NCBI RefSeq assembly: GCF_000143415.4
Contig: NW_003314332.1
Span: 1 to 55,597 of the forward strand
Direction: 5' to 3'
Length of the DNA stretch: 55,597 nucleotides
Source: Selaginella moellendorffii
Taxonomy: Eukaryota; Streptophyta; Lycopodiopsida; Selaginellales; Selaginellaceae
The notes under the pieces were generated by a model. The model did no database searches, had not been told where the DNA came from, and worked only from the letters and a program-made list of their open reading frames with translations. The translations under genes and the position numbers were made by a program. Below, piece after piece: positions 35,781 to 47,535 of the stretch. Position 1 is the first letter of the stretch, and each line of letters opens with the position of its first letter.

Positions 35781-36520
35781 ACAAGCAAGTCTTTTTCAGG
35801 AGGGAGTTGGGATTTAAATTTTAACCATTCTTCACATAAATAGAATTTATATTTTGTAAGGAAGTACCAGTCCATGGATTTGTAGATTCCCTTGGGCCTG
35901 ATTGGTACAGAAAGTCAATAGTACAGTCATATTATTCTTAACCTTCTGGCTAATATATAATGACCAAACTGCTCTCAACTCTCAAGTGAAACTCTAAACT
36001 ATCTGGCAAAGCTCTCAACCATAATCCTAAGCAAAACTCCAAAAGCACAAATGCCCAACACTGCTCTTGGATCATTTGCCTCTAAAGCGACTCCACTGTG
36101 AATTTTGGAGCCACTTACTATGCTCCAAAGTATGCAAAACATGTCCTTAAACACCCCCACTCCAATGTTCAAGCTGGTGCTCTACTGCAAACACTCCAAT
36201 GCATAGTGAGATATGAGGTTTGAGCTAGAGCATATTATTTTGCCTCCCACACAAACAAGTGTCGTAGTTCCCCCTCAAACATATTCTAGTCCTCATGGCA
36301 TACTAGTGACAGCTAGGGACCCTCTGCAAATATCCTCAATACAAGTACAGAAGAGAACACTGTGTGAATTCCCTCCACATGGAACACTAACACTCTTCCT
36401 TCCAAAGTGGTGGCAGTTAGCAATCCTTGCCATAGAACTCAAAAATTGGCCCCTTCAAATCTTGTAAAACTAACATCAAGCATGGTTTTCCACAAAACCA
36501 AGTGTTAGAAACTAGGGAGG
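35781..36520. other. Intergenic, no gene seen
   Basis: Moderately AT-rich sequence without a supported gene or repeat. Confidence 0.4.
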
Positions 36521-39500
36521 CCTAAAGTAGTCCCTTGCAGCGGCCAATGCTGGCAACCTGGTTTTTGGGGTAGAAAGCACTATCGAAATAAGCTGTAATC
36601 ATAAGAGTGTCTTCTTCTTCGAATAAAGATGCTGGGGACACCACATCTGGCAACAACGTCTTTGGCAAGTTGGGCAAGAACGTTATTGTTGGATCCCAAG
36701 TCTTTGTCTGTTGTTCTCTCTGCTTTTGATGCTTTGAGCAGTCAATCTCCGATGCAAGGACTGTAGCCAAGTACTCTGCAAATGAAGGAAGATCCTCCAC
36801 TAGAGTCGAGTCCAAGTCTGGCGCTAAAGTTTCAATGTAATACACTTGGATCTATACCGGGAGCTCCACAGTAGGAAATTCTGAACTCAAAGAGCTATAA
36901 CTTGCATGTAGCACATCTGATTGGCTTGATTCTTTCTGCCAATTGTGCGTTTGGATGTCATTCTTGTCTCCAAAAAATGGCATGACAAAATACACTTGGA
37001 GTCATCAGCTATTGTGATTTTAGTAGGAAGATGCTAGCTGTGTGACACCTCAGATAGTTGCTGAAGAGGATTGAGCTTGGCTGTGTCTTGTGAAAAATGG
37101 ACCTGGTCTGGAATGATTGTGTCATCAAGCTCCATAAGAGAGATTTGGTCCTATGCAAGAAACGAATCAAAAAGCCCTTCCTCTATCAACAAACACTCTG
37201 AAAAGTTGGATATGGGAGCCTGTACCCTATAAGCCCCACCATCAAATAAAGAAGGTGTGGCTAGAGGCTTGGCCTTACTCTCAAATAAAGAGAGTGAGGC
37301 TGAGAGATGTCTTGAGCTATCTGACTCACCTCCAACAATGTCGATCGCATTGTATGAGAAAGCATCTGTCGTATAGATGGTCAACTTCACTGCCAACTTA
37401 GGAAAACTTTTGTGAGCACAGGAGGAAAGTGTGGTGTGAAGGTCATCTTAGTATGAGCCTTCTGGGCTTACTGAGAAAGAGCTCTACTGTGGTTGTTGAG
37501 AAAGGTAGTGCTATGGGTTCCATCACTAATTTCCATCTTGCCTTATGTGCTGTCAATGGTGCAATGGGTTGTGACTTGCCATGAGTGGCTAAGGATGATA
37601 GAGTCCTTCAAAGAGGACATTCCAAGATGTTGGTAGTCAACCATGAGAAAATCTACCTCAAAAATAACACCCTACATTGAGACCTTGACACCACAGCAAA
37701 TGCCCGCTGGAGGAATAGTGTGGTTGGCAAAGGTCTTAAGCATGATAGGGGAGCTTTTAGTGATCTGTAGCTATGCTGAAAGGGTAGTTTTGAGAGAGAT
37801 AATATTGCTTCTAGAACTGGAGTCAACCAAAGCATCCATCTTGCAAGAGGAAGTATCAATCTGCATCAGAACAAAGAATGGACCAAAGTCTCCACTATAT
37901 CTTGTCATGTTGACAATGTGCACCTCTTCAGGAGTCCTCTTGAGAGTGCTCTCTAGTGTTCCTGACCGTGCAAACTCCTCTAAAAGCTGGCCGAATCTTG
38001 GGACAAGGTATAATATGTCTCGAAGCAAAAAGGTGATAGGAGTGTCAATGAGCTGTTGAAGAGCTAGCTTTGGAATAGGGCTAGTTGTTGGTGAGATCTC
38101 AGGAGGAGAAGAGAGTAGTGACTTGAAAGGGAGTTTACAAGCCACCCTTTGTGTCACTGGATTTGGTGCCGATAGAGATTCACTCTCAATCAACGCCAGG
38201 GGATCTATGACAGGCTAAGTGGCTGCCTTCTTCTTCACTTGGGCTTGAGTGGCTGCCATTTGCTGCTATTGTCTATAGAGTTCCTCGGCTACCAAAATTG
38301 TGTTGACCAATGAGGCTGGTGCCTTGGCTTTGCTTGATGAAGGGGCTGCCTCAATTGCTTGTTGCTCCAACTACTCTTGATATGTCTCTAGACTCCGAGA
38401 TGATGTGGAATTGTTAGCAAAGGGATGTTGTTGGACATGTTGAGAAGGTGGAGGCTGAAGCTCTGGATGAAGTTTGAAACAGTGTTGTGTGTTGTGTGTA
38501 TTTGTCTCGTAGTGAGTGCACCAATGGGACTTAAATCTATGTTCTCGAGCTGTAGTGGCCTCTTTCCTGGACTCCACCAGCTTCTGGAACAGCTTGTCAT
38601 GGTGTGATTGTTGCTGAAGAATGATCTTCTTTAGCTACCGTATTTCATTGACAAAGTTCTCAATAGCTAGAGGTGTATGCTCAATAGCAATGGGCTTTGG
38701 TGTGGACGGGTGAACAACTGCACAAGGTGACTCTAACGGGGTAATGGCTTGGTCAAAATCAACTTTAGCAATCCCCAGGTCAACAAAAAACTCTCTTTCT
38801 AGCTTCATGGCAAATAAACATGCCTCACGGCAAAACCTGAATGCCTTCTTAAGAAGTTTCCGCTACAAGTTCCCATGCAGACCTGCTATGAATGCCATGA
38901 TCCCTTGTTGCTCATCTTGGACCACTCTACGATCCCAACATTGCTTCCAGTATGCTCAAAACTGGGTGATGTAGTCAAGAACAAACTCGTGAGCACCTTG
39001 GCAGAACAAAAAGAGGTCAATGAGTAGCCAATTTGTGGGTTTTTCTTCAATGAAACATTCTCTAAAAGAAGCAAGTAGTGTCTAGAAGTCTGTCTAGTCT
39101 TCTGGGAAGAGAGAATTTGCCCAAGTTGCTGCTTTGCCTTTGAGAGACTACAAGAAGTCGCGGCACATACGATCATCGTCGACAATCATATTTGTGGTGT
39201 AGTAGTAATCAAAGCGACTAATATGTGATGTTAGGGAGAATGTTCTAATGCTTGAGAAGGTCGGGAGATCACTCCCCTTCTGCAAAACATGGAGTTGAGG
39301 TCGAGCTAAAGGTGGCTGTGCCATAGCTCGAAGATCTAAGTCACTGGATTCTGTCTAGGATGAAGAGGACTCGGCCCGAGAAGGCATTGTGTCATACTTA
39401 AGCTGCCTTTGGATGTTAGAAAATTTACTCCGCCCCTTAGAGCCTTGAGGTATGGTAAAGGGTGCCAATTTGTCGCATGTATAGTTTGTACTGGCATCAA

Positions 39501-39530
39501 ATACCCTGAACATTGGAAATGCCTGGTCAA
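36520..39530 (-). mobile_element. Decayed Ty3/gypsy-type gag-protease region
   Basis: Minus-strand fragments run in the expected order: gag pieces (39.5-38.7 kb), a zinc-knuckle-like HWCTHYETNTHNTQHCFKL (about 38.5 kb), then a retropepsin-like segment with VLMQIDTSSCKMDALVDSSS (about 37.8 kb; the usual DSG reads DSS) and a broken pol-like tail near 36.6-36.8 kb. Frames are short and interrupted. LTRs were not identified. Confidence 0.6.
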
Positions 39531-39660
39531 GGCAACTGGGTTGACAGGAGCAAGAAGACTATAGACTTGTGCTCAAATTGCTTAAAGTTGCCCAAAATGC
39601 CTGTGATGAAGAGAAATAAAGTTGAAAATGGAAGGAGATTAAGGCCTCAAGCACATATAA

Positions 39661-39870
39661 CCGTTGACCTGTAAACCTCTTGCAGTAGCTAGTAATCGGT
39701 AATCAGTAACTAGGAACTTATAACCTGTAACCGATAACCCCTTGCTCTCACTCTTACTCTTGTGCCTATTCCAGCACCAACTCCTACCCCTGCGCCTACA
39801 CCTACTCCTACGCCAACTCTTATACCTGCTCTTGTTCTTGTTCTTGTTCCTACACTTACTCTTGCTCCAT
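39661..39870. repeat. Low-complexity GTAACC-like and PT-coding simple repeats
   Basis: Imperfect GTAATC/GTAACC units (39690-39740), then a C/T-rich run with CCTACTCCTACGCC-type and CTTGTT units (39745-39870). The spliced context is unknown, so coding is not claimed. Confidence 0.6.
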
Positions 39871-40121
39871 GAAAATTGCTTCGTTCCTAAGGAACTCCCA
39901 ACAAGTTTAGCCCAAAAGAGAAAAATGGGTCCTTTGGTCTCGATCCTTCCCCATTTTGACTATTGGTGGGCTTGTTGGAAAGGGCTCAGCCCTGTCTACC
40001 CTCTATTGCAAGAATTTGTGAAGAAGTTGCCTCAATATTCCTCGAAATCCAAGAAGAGGTAGCCCAGAACATCAATATTGTGGAAAAACATATATATGTC
40101 ATTGATGTAGATTGATACTAA

Positions 40122-40145
40122 AAGCTCTATTTCGTTAAAGTGGGA
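40122..40145 (+). repeat. Left terminal inverted repeat
   Basis: 24 bp, perfect reverse complement of 53335-53358. The preceding ATACTAA also occurs inverted beyond the right TIR but 11 nt further out, so the left end may have a small deletion. Confidence 0.9.
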
Positions 40146-40307
40146 TTTATTCAGTAAAATGGGACTAGGTACAAATTTTCAAGTATTTGAAAATGACGTG
40201 AAATTATATGTTTTTTGTCCAGGGGCTAGACATATCTGGGGCATGGTGACTAGCGCGGTGACTTTGTGTCCAGACTGAGTCCATCTGGTTGTATAATAAA
40301 TCTCATT

Positions 40308-40355
40308 GTCAAGGTGAACAAGCCGAATCTGAAGCTAAAGAAGAGCGATGGCATG
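40308..40355 (+). repeat. Inverted copy of the transposase terminal exon
   Basis: The plus strand reads CAAGGTGAACAAGCCGAATC onward to GATGGCATG. This closely matches the minus-strand terminal exon at 40774-40732 (acceptor AAG, GEQSESESEEA, then the palindrome start). The two copies face each other about 380 bp apart in the left subterminal region. Confidence 0.75.
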
Positions 40356-40664
40356 CGCGCACACACTATTTGTTTGTTCATTGAGCGTGTGGTGAGCTTT
40401 CCAAGATGAACGTCATTCCTATTAGCCAGACATATAACTTAATGGTGAGAACATTTAGATATTATTCAATGTTATCTTTTTCTAACGAATCTAATTGTAA
40501 AGGTGTAGCAAGAGGCATTGCTAGTCTGGAGAAGTCATTTAACTCATTTGACCCTTAGTGTATTTTCATGAAACTAAATAACATTCATATTATTAAGGAA
40601 TTTCTCTAGTACCTTTTTTTTACGACATAGAGGCTTGCATTTCTTTCAAAGGTGATTTAGTAAA

Positions 40665-40740
40665 AGGCCTGAGGGCACATGCCATTCTATTTCTCAGACC
40701 AGTATTAAGATATACTAGTGCAAAGGGCCACATGCCATCA
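40665..40740. repeat. Two palindrome copies after the transposase stop
   Basis: Copies at about 40665-40686 and 40721-40742 (GGGCCACATGCCATCA). The second overlaps the TGA of the transposase gene, so the transcript ends directly in the hairpin sequence. Confidence 0.7.
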
Positions 40741-43700
40741 CGCCTCCTCTGATTCAGATTCGGATTGTTCACCTTGAAATAAAATACATTAGAAACTTAG
40801 TAAAGGAATATTAAATCTCACCTTGAACCCGGGTTATGAATGCTCTTGCTGCATCTCTTGCATGGTCTGGCAAGGTGATGGTGGCACTCTGCTTCCGCAT
40901 CCAACCATGCACAACATTATCCACCGATATGCTCATGCTGGGATCCCTTGGATTCAGCACCCATCTCTTTTCTAGGCAATCCTTCGTATATCCGGAACTT
41001 GGCTTGAACCACTCCACAGTTACATTGAAGGAGTTAGTTTCCGCGTCCTCCTCTGCATCAGTGATGCAGCGCCCCACCCATATCATTTGTTTTTTATTAC
41101 TGGGTCTGACAAGCACGACCATTCCTTTGCAGACTTGTACTGGATTGAATGCTGAATCCGGCTTCTTGTTCCTCGGCCCACAATAGTGATCCTCAACATC
41201 GTTATCTGTCACTGCATTTCCAGAGGACATTGTTCCGCTACTATCTGGTGCTCTGGGTTCTGGCCAAAAGGACTCTTCCAATTCTTCATATACAACTGGC
41301 CCATTTTGGATAGCAGATATAATCTTCTCCCAGTATTCGAGCAAAGGCTTGCACCTCTTAAAATAGGATTCTCCACCAAACACCAACCCCCTCTTCTAGA
41401 AGGCAATATGCTGTCTAATCCCGGCCACTATACTTTCCTGGTCTTTGAGTCCATCCGGGTGCATCGGCCGTGGGGAACCCTGAGGAATCATAGGTTCCCC
41501 AGTTATGGGATCTCTCTTGAAGAGTTCAATGCCGTCCACTGGCAGCCACACTGTGTCCCATTCTCTCATCTTGTACCTCATCACTGGAGCACCGTCACGC
41601 ATGCTGAAATGAAACTGAAGAGGCTTGGAGTGGCCAATCAGCGTTTCAGATCCGTCCCTGATGTAGCCTCTTACAAACCCCTTAAAGTCTGGAACCTCTA
41701 TCACAAATGCAGCTTCAACAGTGCCTTTGATGCAATTTTGGAATTCATCGTAGAGTTGTGGGAGGGTGAGGACATTGGATCGCCGGAGGGACTCTGCCAG
41801 GTGACTGAACATGGCATCGACGTCTTCATGAGTGTGCCCAACCATGAGAAAGCCAAGTGTAACCGTTTCAAATATGCCTTTGGCAACAAGCATCGCCAAG
41901 TACGCGAAGACGTACATGTTTTTGTTCTCACTGCCAGCATTGTCTGTTTGGAGCAGAAGATGGGGTGGAAGGCCACATCAGCCGCAAGAACTTCCTTGAG
42001 ATTCTGCTTCGTTCGGATGAGGCTGTGCATTCACCGGGCGACCAGCCTCGTCGGAATGGCATGAGGCCTCACGTGATAACCCTACAATCTGACGGCCAAC
42101 ATATTCACTGGGATGGCATGGGGCCCCACGCGATACTGCAAGCCTTTGCTCCTCCTCCAGTTGAACCCTGTATGGGGTTCGATCGACAAGGGCCTTATGC
42201 AAGGGTTGGCCGTTCAGCTCAGTCTGCGCACTTTGCAGAGACCTTAAGTGTTTTGCTAGGGACGCAATCATCATGTTTGCACCCCCGCCACCCCATAGAG
42301 GTACAAAGAAGTTCCCATAGTTCTGGGCACCATGCCCATGAGCGATTATGCCAAACAGAGACACAGGCAGCTGCATGGATGAAGAGATTGCCTTGGGGGC
42401 AGGATTGAGTCGAGGTAAGCACGTCTTTTTCTGGTCCATTTTGTCGTGGATGATGCAGAGGTAAGAGTCAGGTCTCTCCATGGAGAGAATCCTGTTATGA
42501 TAATATGCAGTCCTGCAGCTTCTCTGCTCGATGTTGTGGTCGAGCCGCCTTCTAACCAACGTCTCTCGCTCTTGAGCGCTGCAAGAATTCTTCGACAAAG
42601 CCATTTTGATAGCAGTGCACTCGTCACACTTTGAAAAGCTGGAGTACTTTCCTATACTCACATCCCTGAACCTGTTGCTCCACAATCTACTAAATCTAGA
42701 TTGGCTCAGCTTCCTGTAGCCATTACTCTGGAGTTCCCGATTCACATCTTCCAATATGGCCCCCTTGGTATACATGGAAGGGAGAACTCGTTGGGTGTCT
42801 CGTGTTCCATCTTCCAAGAGGCGGGTTTTATGTGGTTGCTGCTCGCTACATGTCTCGACAAACCTCTTGAAGATTGCCTCTCCATATACAACATGACCCC
42901 TGGTTTTGTGCGTACCGTCGTTCCCATGGACTGCCTGTTGAACCCTTTGTTCCTCGAACTCAGTTTTGATTCTGTAGAATGTGGTTCGAGGGACTCCATA
43001 AATGATTCTCCATGCCTTCATGCAGACCAAACCCCTCTAGAAGACCATGCCCCCCACCTGATGTTCTGAAGCATCAACAGATGACTGTAATGCCTCATAC
43101 ACAAAATTGTGAGCTGCCTTCCAGGACAATGTCTTGTATCTTGCTCTCTCCTCTTCAATAGCATCCCAATCAGCATGTTGACAGCACCTCCTCTTGCAAC
43201 AAGCAACTGTCGAGACCATTCGAACCTCCATCGCCATTTTCTGCCTTTTCGGTTCGTTGCTCAGATCCCTTTGGCTGCGCTGTAGGAAGGTGTACTTTCT
43301 TTTCCCATGAAGAGATGTTCTGTCATCAGTTGTAGTGGTGTTTGATTGTGAATCCTTCACATTCTCAAACACTAAATGCCTCAATTTCCACCGCACAATG
43401 CTTCCAATAGTCAGACTGTTTTCTTCTGTGTCAACAACCTCTAAAATTGCAACTCCAATATCATCCCAGCCCAATTCTTGATTAGCAACCGCATCTCTTG
43501 GATCGACAACTGTGGCTAAGCCCTCAGCTACCACCTCCCCCTCGGGGTTGTTTAGAAACACCTTTGCCTGAATCCATGTAGCACGGTTCTTAAGATCCAC
43601 GGAGGGAACATGCGTCGCACTTGCGCTGTCCCCAACATCTGCTTTCTTCTACAGATTTTTCAAGGCAACAACAACATTTACCCCGACGACCATCTCTCCT

Positions 43701-43876
43701 CGTTCAATAGCGACCACATTCCCATCGAAGACAGTCTCTACTGATACAGCAGCATTGCCTTCCCCAAGCCTTTGACAGTGTATAACAAAGTTCCGATCCA
43801 TAGACACAAGGGTCCCTTTTGCAACTCTCTTCCCACCATTCAAAATGTAAACTTTTTTCCCAACCCTGAAGGCCAT
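40738..43876 (-). pseudogene. DUF7869-type transposase-like protein, one frame with four in-frame stops
   Basis: From ATG 43876 the frame runs to a 49-nt phase-1 intron (40821-40773) and a last exon ending in an acidic SESESEEA and TGA (40738), about 1,029 codons. Order: two beta-rich repeats near the N-terminus (GKKVYILNGGKRVAKGTL; WIQAKVFLNNPEGEVVAEG), a helix-turn-helix-like GVPRTTFYRIKTEF (~codon 295), a Cys pair (SKCDECTAIK), then RNase-H-like catalytic candidates IIHDKMDQKKTCLPRL, LLLQTDNAGSENKNMYVF and FLMVGHTHEDVDAMFS (~codons 478-687), all typical of DUF7869. The only breaks are TAG (codons 76, 280, 827) and TGA (633). There are no frameshifts. Each stop would be CAG or CGA before one C-to-T change. 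A recently silenced transposase is the simplest reading. Confidence 0.75.
42056..42134. repeat. Two palindromes inside the transposase reading frame
   Basis: 42056-42077 (GGCATGAGGCCTCACG core) and 42113-42134 (GGCATGGGGCCCCACG core), 57 bp apart. They are in frame and translate as similar peptides (SREASCHSDE and SRGAPCHPSE). Confidence 0.85.
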
Positions 43877-43951
43877 TCTGAAAGTGCAGAAAAGAAGTTA
43901 AGACCATACAAAAAATGATTGGAGAATGGCCTAAATCATAACATACCAAAT

Positions 43952-44139
43952 AGCATGAGGCCACATGCCATTATTCAAACATGCTATTGACACCCACGTG
44001 AAATTTCGCATTCACAAAATTGGCATGAGGCCTCATGCCATCTTGATATACACACAGCTGCAGGCAAGTAAAAACATACATGACAATACGCTAGCCATGA
44101 AATTGCAAGGGCCCAAGATGGCATGTGGCCTCATGCCAT
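43952..44139. repeat. Three palindromes upstream of the transposase start
   Basis: 43952-43971, 44021-44040 and 44118-44139. The middle one, TGGCATGAGGCCTCATGCCA, is a perfect 20-bp palindrome. Confidence 0.93.
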
Positions 44140-44233
44140 TTCTAAATGTGGTCCTAAACCATTCCATGGTGAACATACCAGGAAGCACAAGTGCCGAATA
44201 TCAAGAGGAAGCGGTAGCCACACCAAAGACAGT

Positions 44234-44420
44234 GCCGCTCGCAACACCGCAACTACTCGTAGCGCCGCTCGCAACACCGCAACTGCTCGTAGCGCCGCTT
44301 GCACAAACTGCCACTCGCATAAACTGCCGCTCGCAATGGTGCTCGCAATGCCGCAACCGCTTGTAGACGCATAAACCACAGCTCACAACGCCGCTTACAC
44401 AAGCAGCGCTCACTGTGCTC
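44234..44420. repeat. 30-bp tandem repeats, decaying
   Basis: Two near-identical 30-bp units (GCCGCTCGCAACACCGCAAC start) at 44234 and 44264, then shorter degenerate versions to about 44420. A similar CTCGCGCTCGCA-rich array lies at 46945-47095. Confidence 0.8.
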
Positions 44421-45162
44421 AGCGGAACCAAGAACACGGCGCACAAAAATGATAGACCTAGGAATGAGTTCGAGAATTCAAAAATAACACACGCTTGAAC
44501 GTCACATCAAATCCTCTGACAAACCAGATCTTATGATTCCTCTGACAAATTTCAAACTGAGTAGCTTCTAGACTTTGCTGTCGGAGGTTGAACTTTATCA
44601 CATCATGTCCTTGCCTCGATCCAGCTGTGCCATGTCAGTGATTCGAACTTTGCCATGCCATGTCAGCGATCCGCGCCAAGATTATTCGCCGTGTAAAGGA
44701 ATAATTATGCTGTGTGTGTACGTCCATTTATGGCAATATAAGGCCACATGCCATTCAAAGAATAATGCTAGTCGAGCATCTTTTGGTGCATTTTTGGGTT
44801 CAAAATTGCATGAGCCCACACGCTATAAAGTTTACCTGTACCAAAAATAGAAACAGCTTTATTTACTTGGGAATTTATATGGCTGAGGCATTTTTAAACT
44901 TACAAACACATGCCCTACTTACATTCCTTTGGTTGCTTAAAATTCAAAAATATTATAAACCTTTCTTTTTGCATTTTCAATGTTTTCAATTATGGTTTTT
45001 GATTTTCGCAGGACCAGCCTAGTAATCTATTTGCATCCCGTCATGTTTATAGCTAGCTTTCGTTTGTCCCCTTCGCTAGCCTGAGATACATCTGCTCGGC
45101 ATCTGCCTCTTACAGCATTTGCCCAGAAAGGGCATCTTTCTTCACGCAGCATTTGCCACATG

Positions 45163-45186
45163 TTTAGGGTTAGGGTTTAGGGTTTA
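45163..45186 (+). repeat. Telomere-like TTTAGGG tract, unit 1
   Basis: About three TTTAGGG units (one imperfect), the plant telomere repeat, interstitial here. Confidence 0.85.
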
Positions 45187-46032
45187 GCAATTCAGTAGCT
45201 TGATAAACATGCAAATACAGAACTTGATGCAAAATCCTTTGATATGTCACAATGCCCCTAGGACCATAAACACATTTCAATAGAGAGGGTCCTTTCATTT
45301 CATAACTCCTTACGTAGATCTTGGTAAAACCAGAGTTAGTGAAGTTGGTTTCTTGTGATCCCGCATCTGATTGTGATGTCCCTTTGCAGTGTCGATGGAA
45401 AGGTCAATGCACACCAAACTGTAGAATCTTGGAGCAAAATAACGGTCGGATCTATGGCAAATGCCCCTAAAACATTGTAAGGCTCGTGTGGTCTCATGTG
45501 GTGTCCGATCGAGATGCTTCTTTGCGGGGTCATCAAGAAGGACATTGTATACCATTCTGTAAAATCTGGTTGCGATCTAACGGTTGGATCTCCAGGAAAC
45601 TCAAAACAATCTCGCGCGTGTCAGAATATTCTAGGAATATACTCCTATGTGCTCCAAGATTATTCGCCGTGTAAAGGAATAATTATGCTGTGTCATTTAT
45701 GGCAATATAAGGCCACACGCCATTCAAAGAATAATGCTAGTCAAGCATTTTTTGGTGCATTTTTGGGTTCAAAATTGCATGAGCCCACACGCTATAAAGT
45801 TTACCTGTACCAAAAATAGAAACAGCTTTATTTACTTGGGAATTTAAGTGGTTGAGGCATTTTTAAACTTACAAACACATGCCCTACTTACATTCCTTTG
45901 GTTGCTTACATTCCTTTGGTTGCTAGCTTTCGTTTGTCCCCTTCACTAGCCTGAGATACATCTGCTCGGCATCTGCCTCTTACAGCATTTGCCCAGAAAG
46001 GGCATCTTTCTTCACGCAGCATTTGCCACATG

Positions 46033-46058
46033 TTTAGGGTTTAGGGTTTAGGGTTTAG
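46033..46058 (+). repeat. Telomere-like TTTAGGG tract, unit 2
   Basis: Three perfect TTTAGGG units plus a partial one, at the same place in the second tandem unit. Confidence 0.88.
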
Positions 46059-46531
46059 CAATTCAGTAGCTTGATAAACATGCAAATACAGAACTTGATG
46101 CAAAATCCTTTGATATGTCACAATGCCCCTAGGACCATAAACACATTTCAATAGAGAGGGTCCTTTCATTTCATAACTCCTTACGTAGATCTTGGTGAAA
46201 CCAGAGTTAGTGAAGTTGGTTTCTTGTGATCCCGCATCTGATTGTGATGTCCCTTTGCAGTGTCGATGGAAAGGTCAATGCACACCAAACTGTAGAATCT
46301 TGGAGCAAAATAACGGTCGGATCTATGGCAAATGCCCCTGAAACATTGTAAGGCTCGTGTGGTTTCATGTGGTGTCCGATCGAGATGCTTCTTTGCAGGG
46401 TCATCAAGAAGGACATTGTATACCATTCTGTAAAATCTAGTTGCGATCTAACGGTTGGATCTCCAGGAAACTCAAAACAATCTCGCGCGTGTCAGAATAT
46501 TCTAGGAATATACTCCTATGTGCTCCTGAAA

Positions 46532-46553
46532 ATGGCATGCGGCCCCATGCCAT
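46532..46553. repeat. Palindrome copy in the central region
   Basis: Core GGCATGCGGCCCCATGCC. It follows the junction of the second tandem unit. Confidence 0.9.
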
Positions 46554-47321
46554 TCAAGAGATAACGCCAGATGACGCCGAGCATTTTTTGGTGCATTTTT
46601 TGGGATCAAAATTGCATGAGCCCACATGCTTGAACGTCATCCTCTGACAATTTATTTAGCTGAACATCTGGCATTTTTGGAAATACAAGATGCTTTGGAA
46701 TATCTAATCATGCATGGTATAAATATAGCGAGGGTATTAAATGATATCCCAATCATGATCTTTCTTTTGGATTTCGCGTGCATGCAGTCCGAGGAATGAT
46801 GACGTTGCGGATTTCTTTTGGATTTCACGCATGCGCGCACCGATCCAGAAATTAATGGTGGTGCCCAAGTCCGAGAAATGATGACGTGGCGGGATTACCA
46901 ACCGTCGTGACATTTCGCGCGTGTGAGGTTAGGTTTTGCATTTTGCTTCGTACTCGCGCTCGCACACTCGCGCTCGCATCGCGCTCCCACTCGCGCTCCC
47001 ACTTCTCTACAGGTTTCTCGTGTGCATCGGCGTCCACTCGCGCTTGCATCACACTCGCGCTCGCATCGCGCTCGTGTGCATCGGCGTCCACTTCAAGACA
47101 CACCCAGTTTGTAACTTCGCCGCCAACTCCGCCGCCCACTCCGCTACCCACACGCAGCCCACTTGGCGTCCCGGGAGATTTCAGCGCCACTCTCCAACTG
47201 TAAGTGGCAGAGTAGCCTTGCTGCTACGATCCGCTGCACACACAGTGCACATTCGCCAGCGAGTCCGGTTGTCACGCCTCCATTCGGCTTCAAATGGTAA
47301 GTCTTTTAGGCCAAGTAGAAA

Positions 47322-47480
47322 ATGGCATGAGGCCACATGCCATTCAGTAGCAACATTGGCATGCACCGATTGGGCTCTCGAGTGCAGTCCGGTTACAGAT
47401 GGCGTGTAGCCTCACGCCATCTTAGGATGCAGCCTCAAGACATCTGATGCAGTGGTGAATGGCGTGTGGCCTCACGTTAT
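47322..47480. repeat. Three palindromes in the cargo-gene leader
   Basis: 47322-47343, 47399-47420 and 47459-47480. Each is followed within 4-12 nt by a CAG that could be a 3' splice site, and a GTAAG donor lies at 47297 just before the first. The 5' exon structure is unresolved. Confidence 0.8.
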
Positions 47481-47535
47481 TTCCAGGTACTAGCTTTTCA
47501 TCTGTCAGCTCTAATTGTTGTGCATTTCTGAACAG

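Larger units (their letters stand above)
44677..46527. repeat. Tandem duplication, units of 981 and 870 bp
   Basis: Unit 1 at 44677-45657 and unit 2 at 45658-46527 share order and sequence (for example CCAAGATTATTCGCCGTG, GATATGTCACAATGCCCC). Unit 2 lacks about 100 bp of AT-rich sequence. Each carries one degenerate palindrome with GGCCACAYGCCATTC and one GCATGAGCCCACACGC, and a third unit begins at 46527. Confidence 0.9.
43877..47296. promoter_or_regulatory. Central divergent region of the transposon
   Basis: It separates the starts of the two element genes and must contain both promoters. It holds palindromes, a 30-bp tandem repeat, a tandem duplication of about 0.9 kb with telomere-like motifs, and two copies of GTCCGAGRAATGATGACGT (about 46787 and 46870) that contain a TGACG core known for bZIP binding. 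Short frames here overlap repeats and are not credible genes. Confidence 0.55.

Noticed and set aside
41186-42064. 292-codon plus frame in the transposon
   Set aside because: Antisense to the DUF7869 frame, whose motifs (QTDN, GHTHEDVD) show the true strand.
42056-42134. Introns at the two palindromes in the transposase frame
   Set aside because: Candidate GT..AG pairs are 29 or 55 nt and would shift the frame away from LPPHLLLQTDN; reading straight through keeps one frame.
46886-47409. Frames rich in Arg/Ser/His in the cargo leader
   Set aside because: Generated by CTCGCGCTCGCA repeats; no conserved content.
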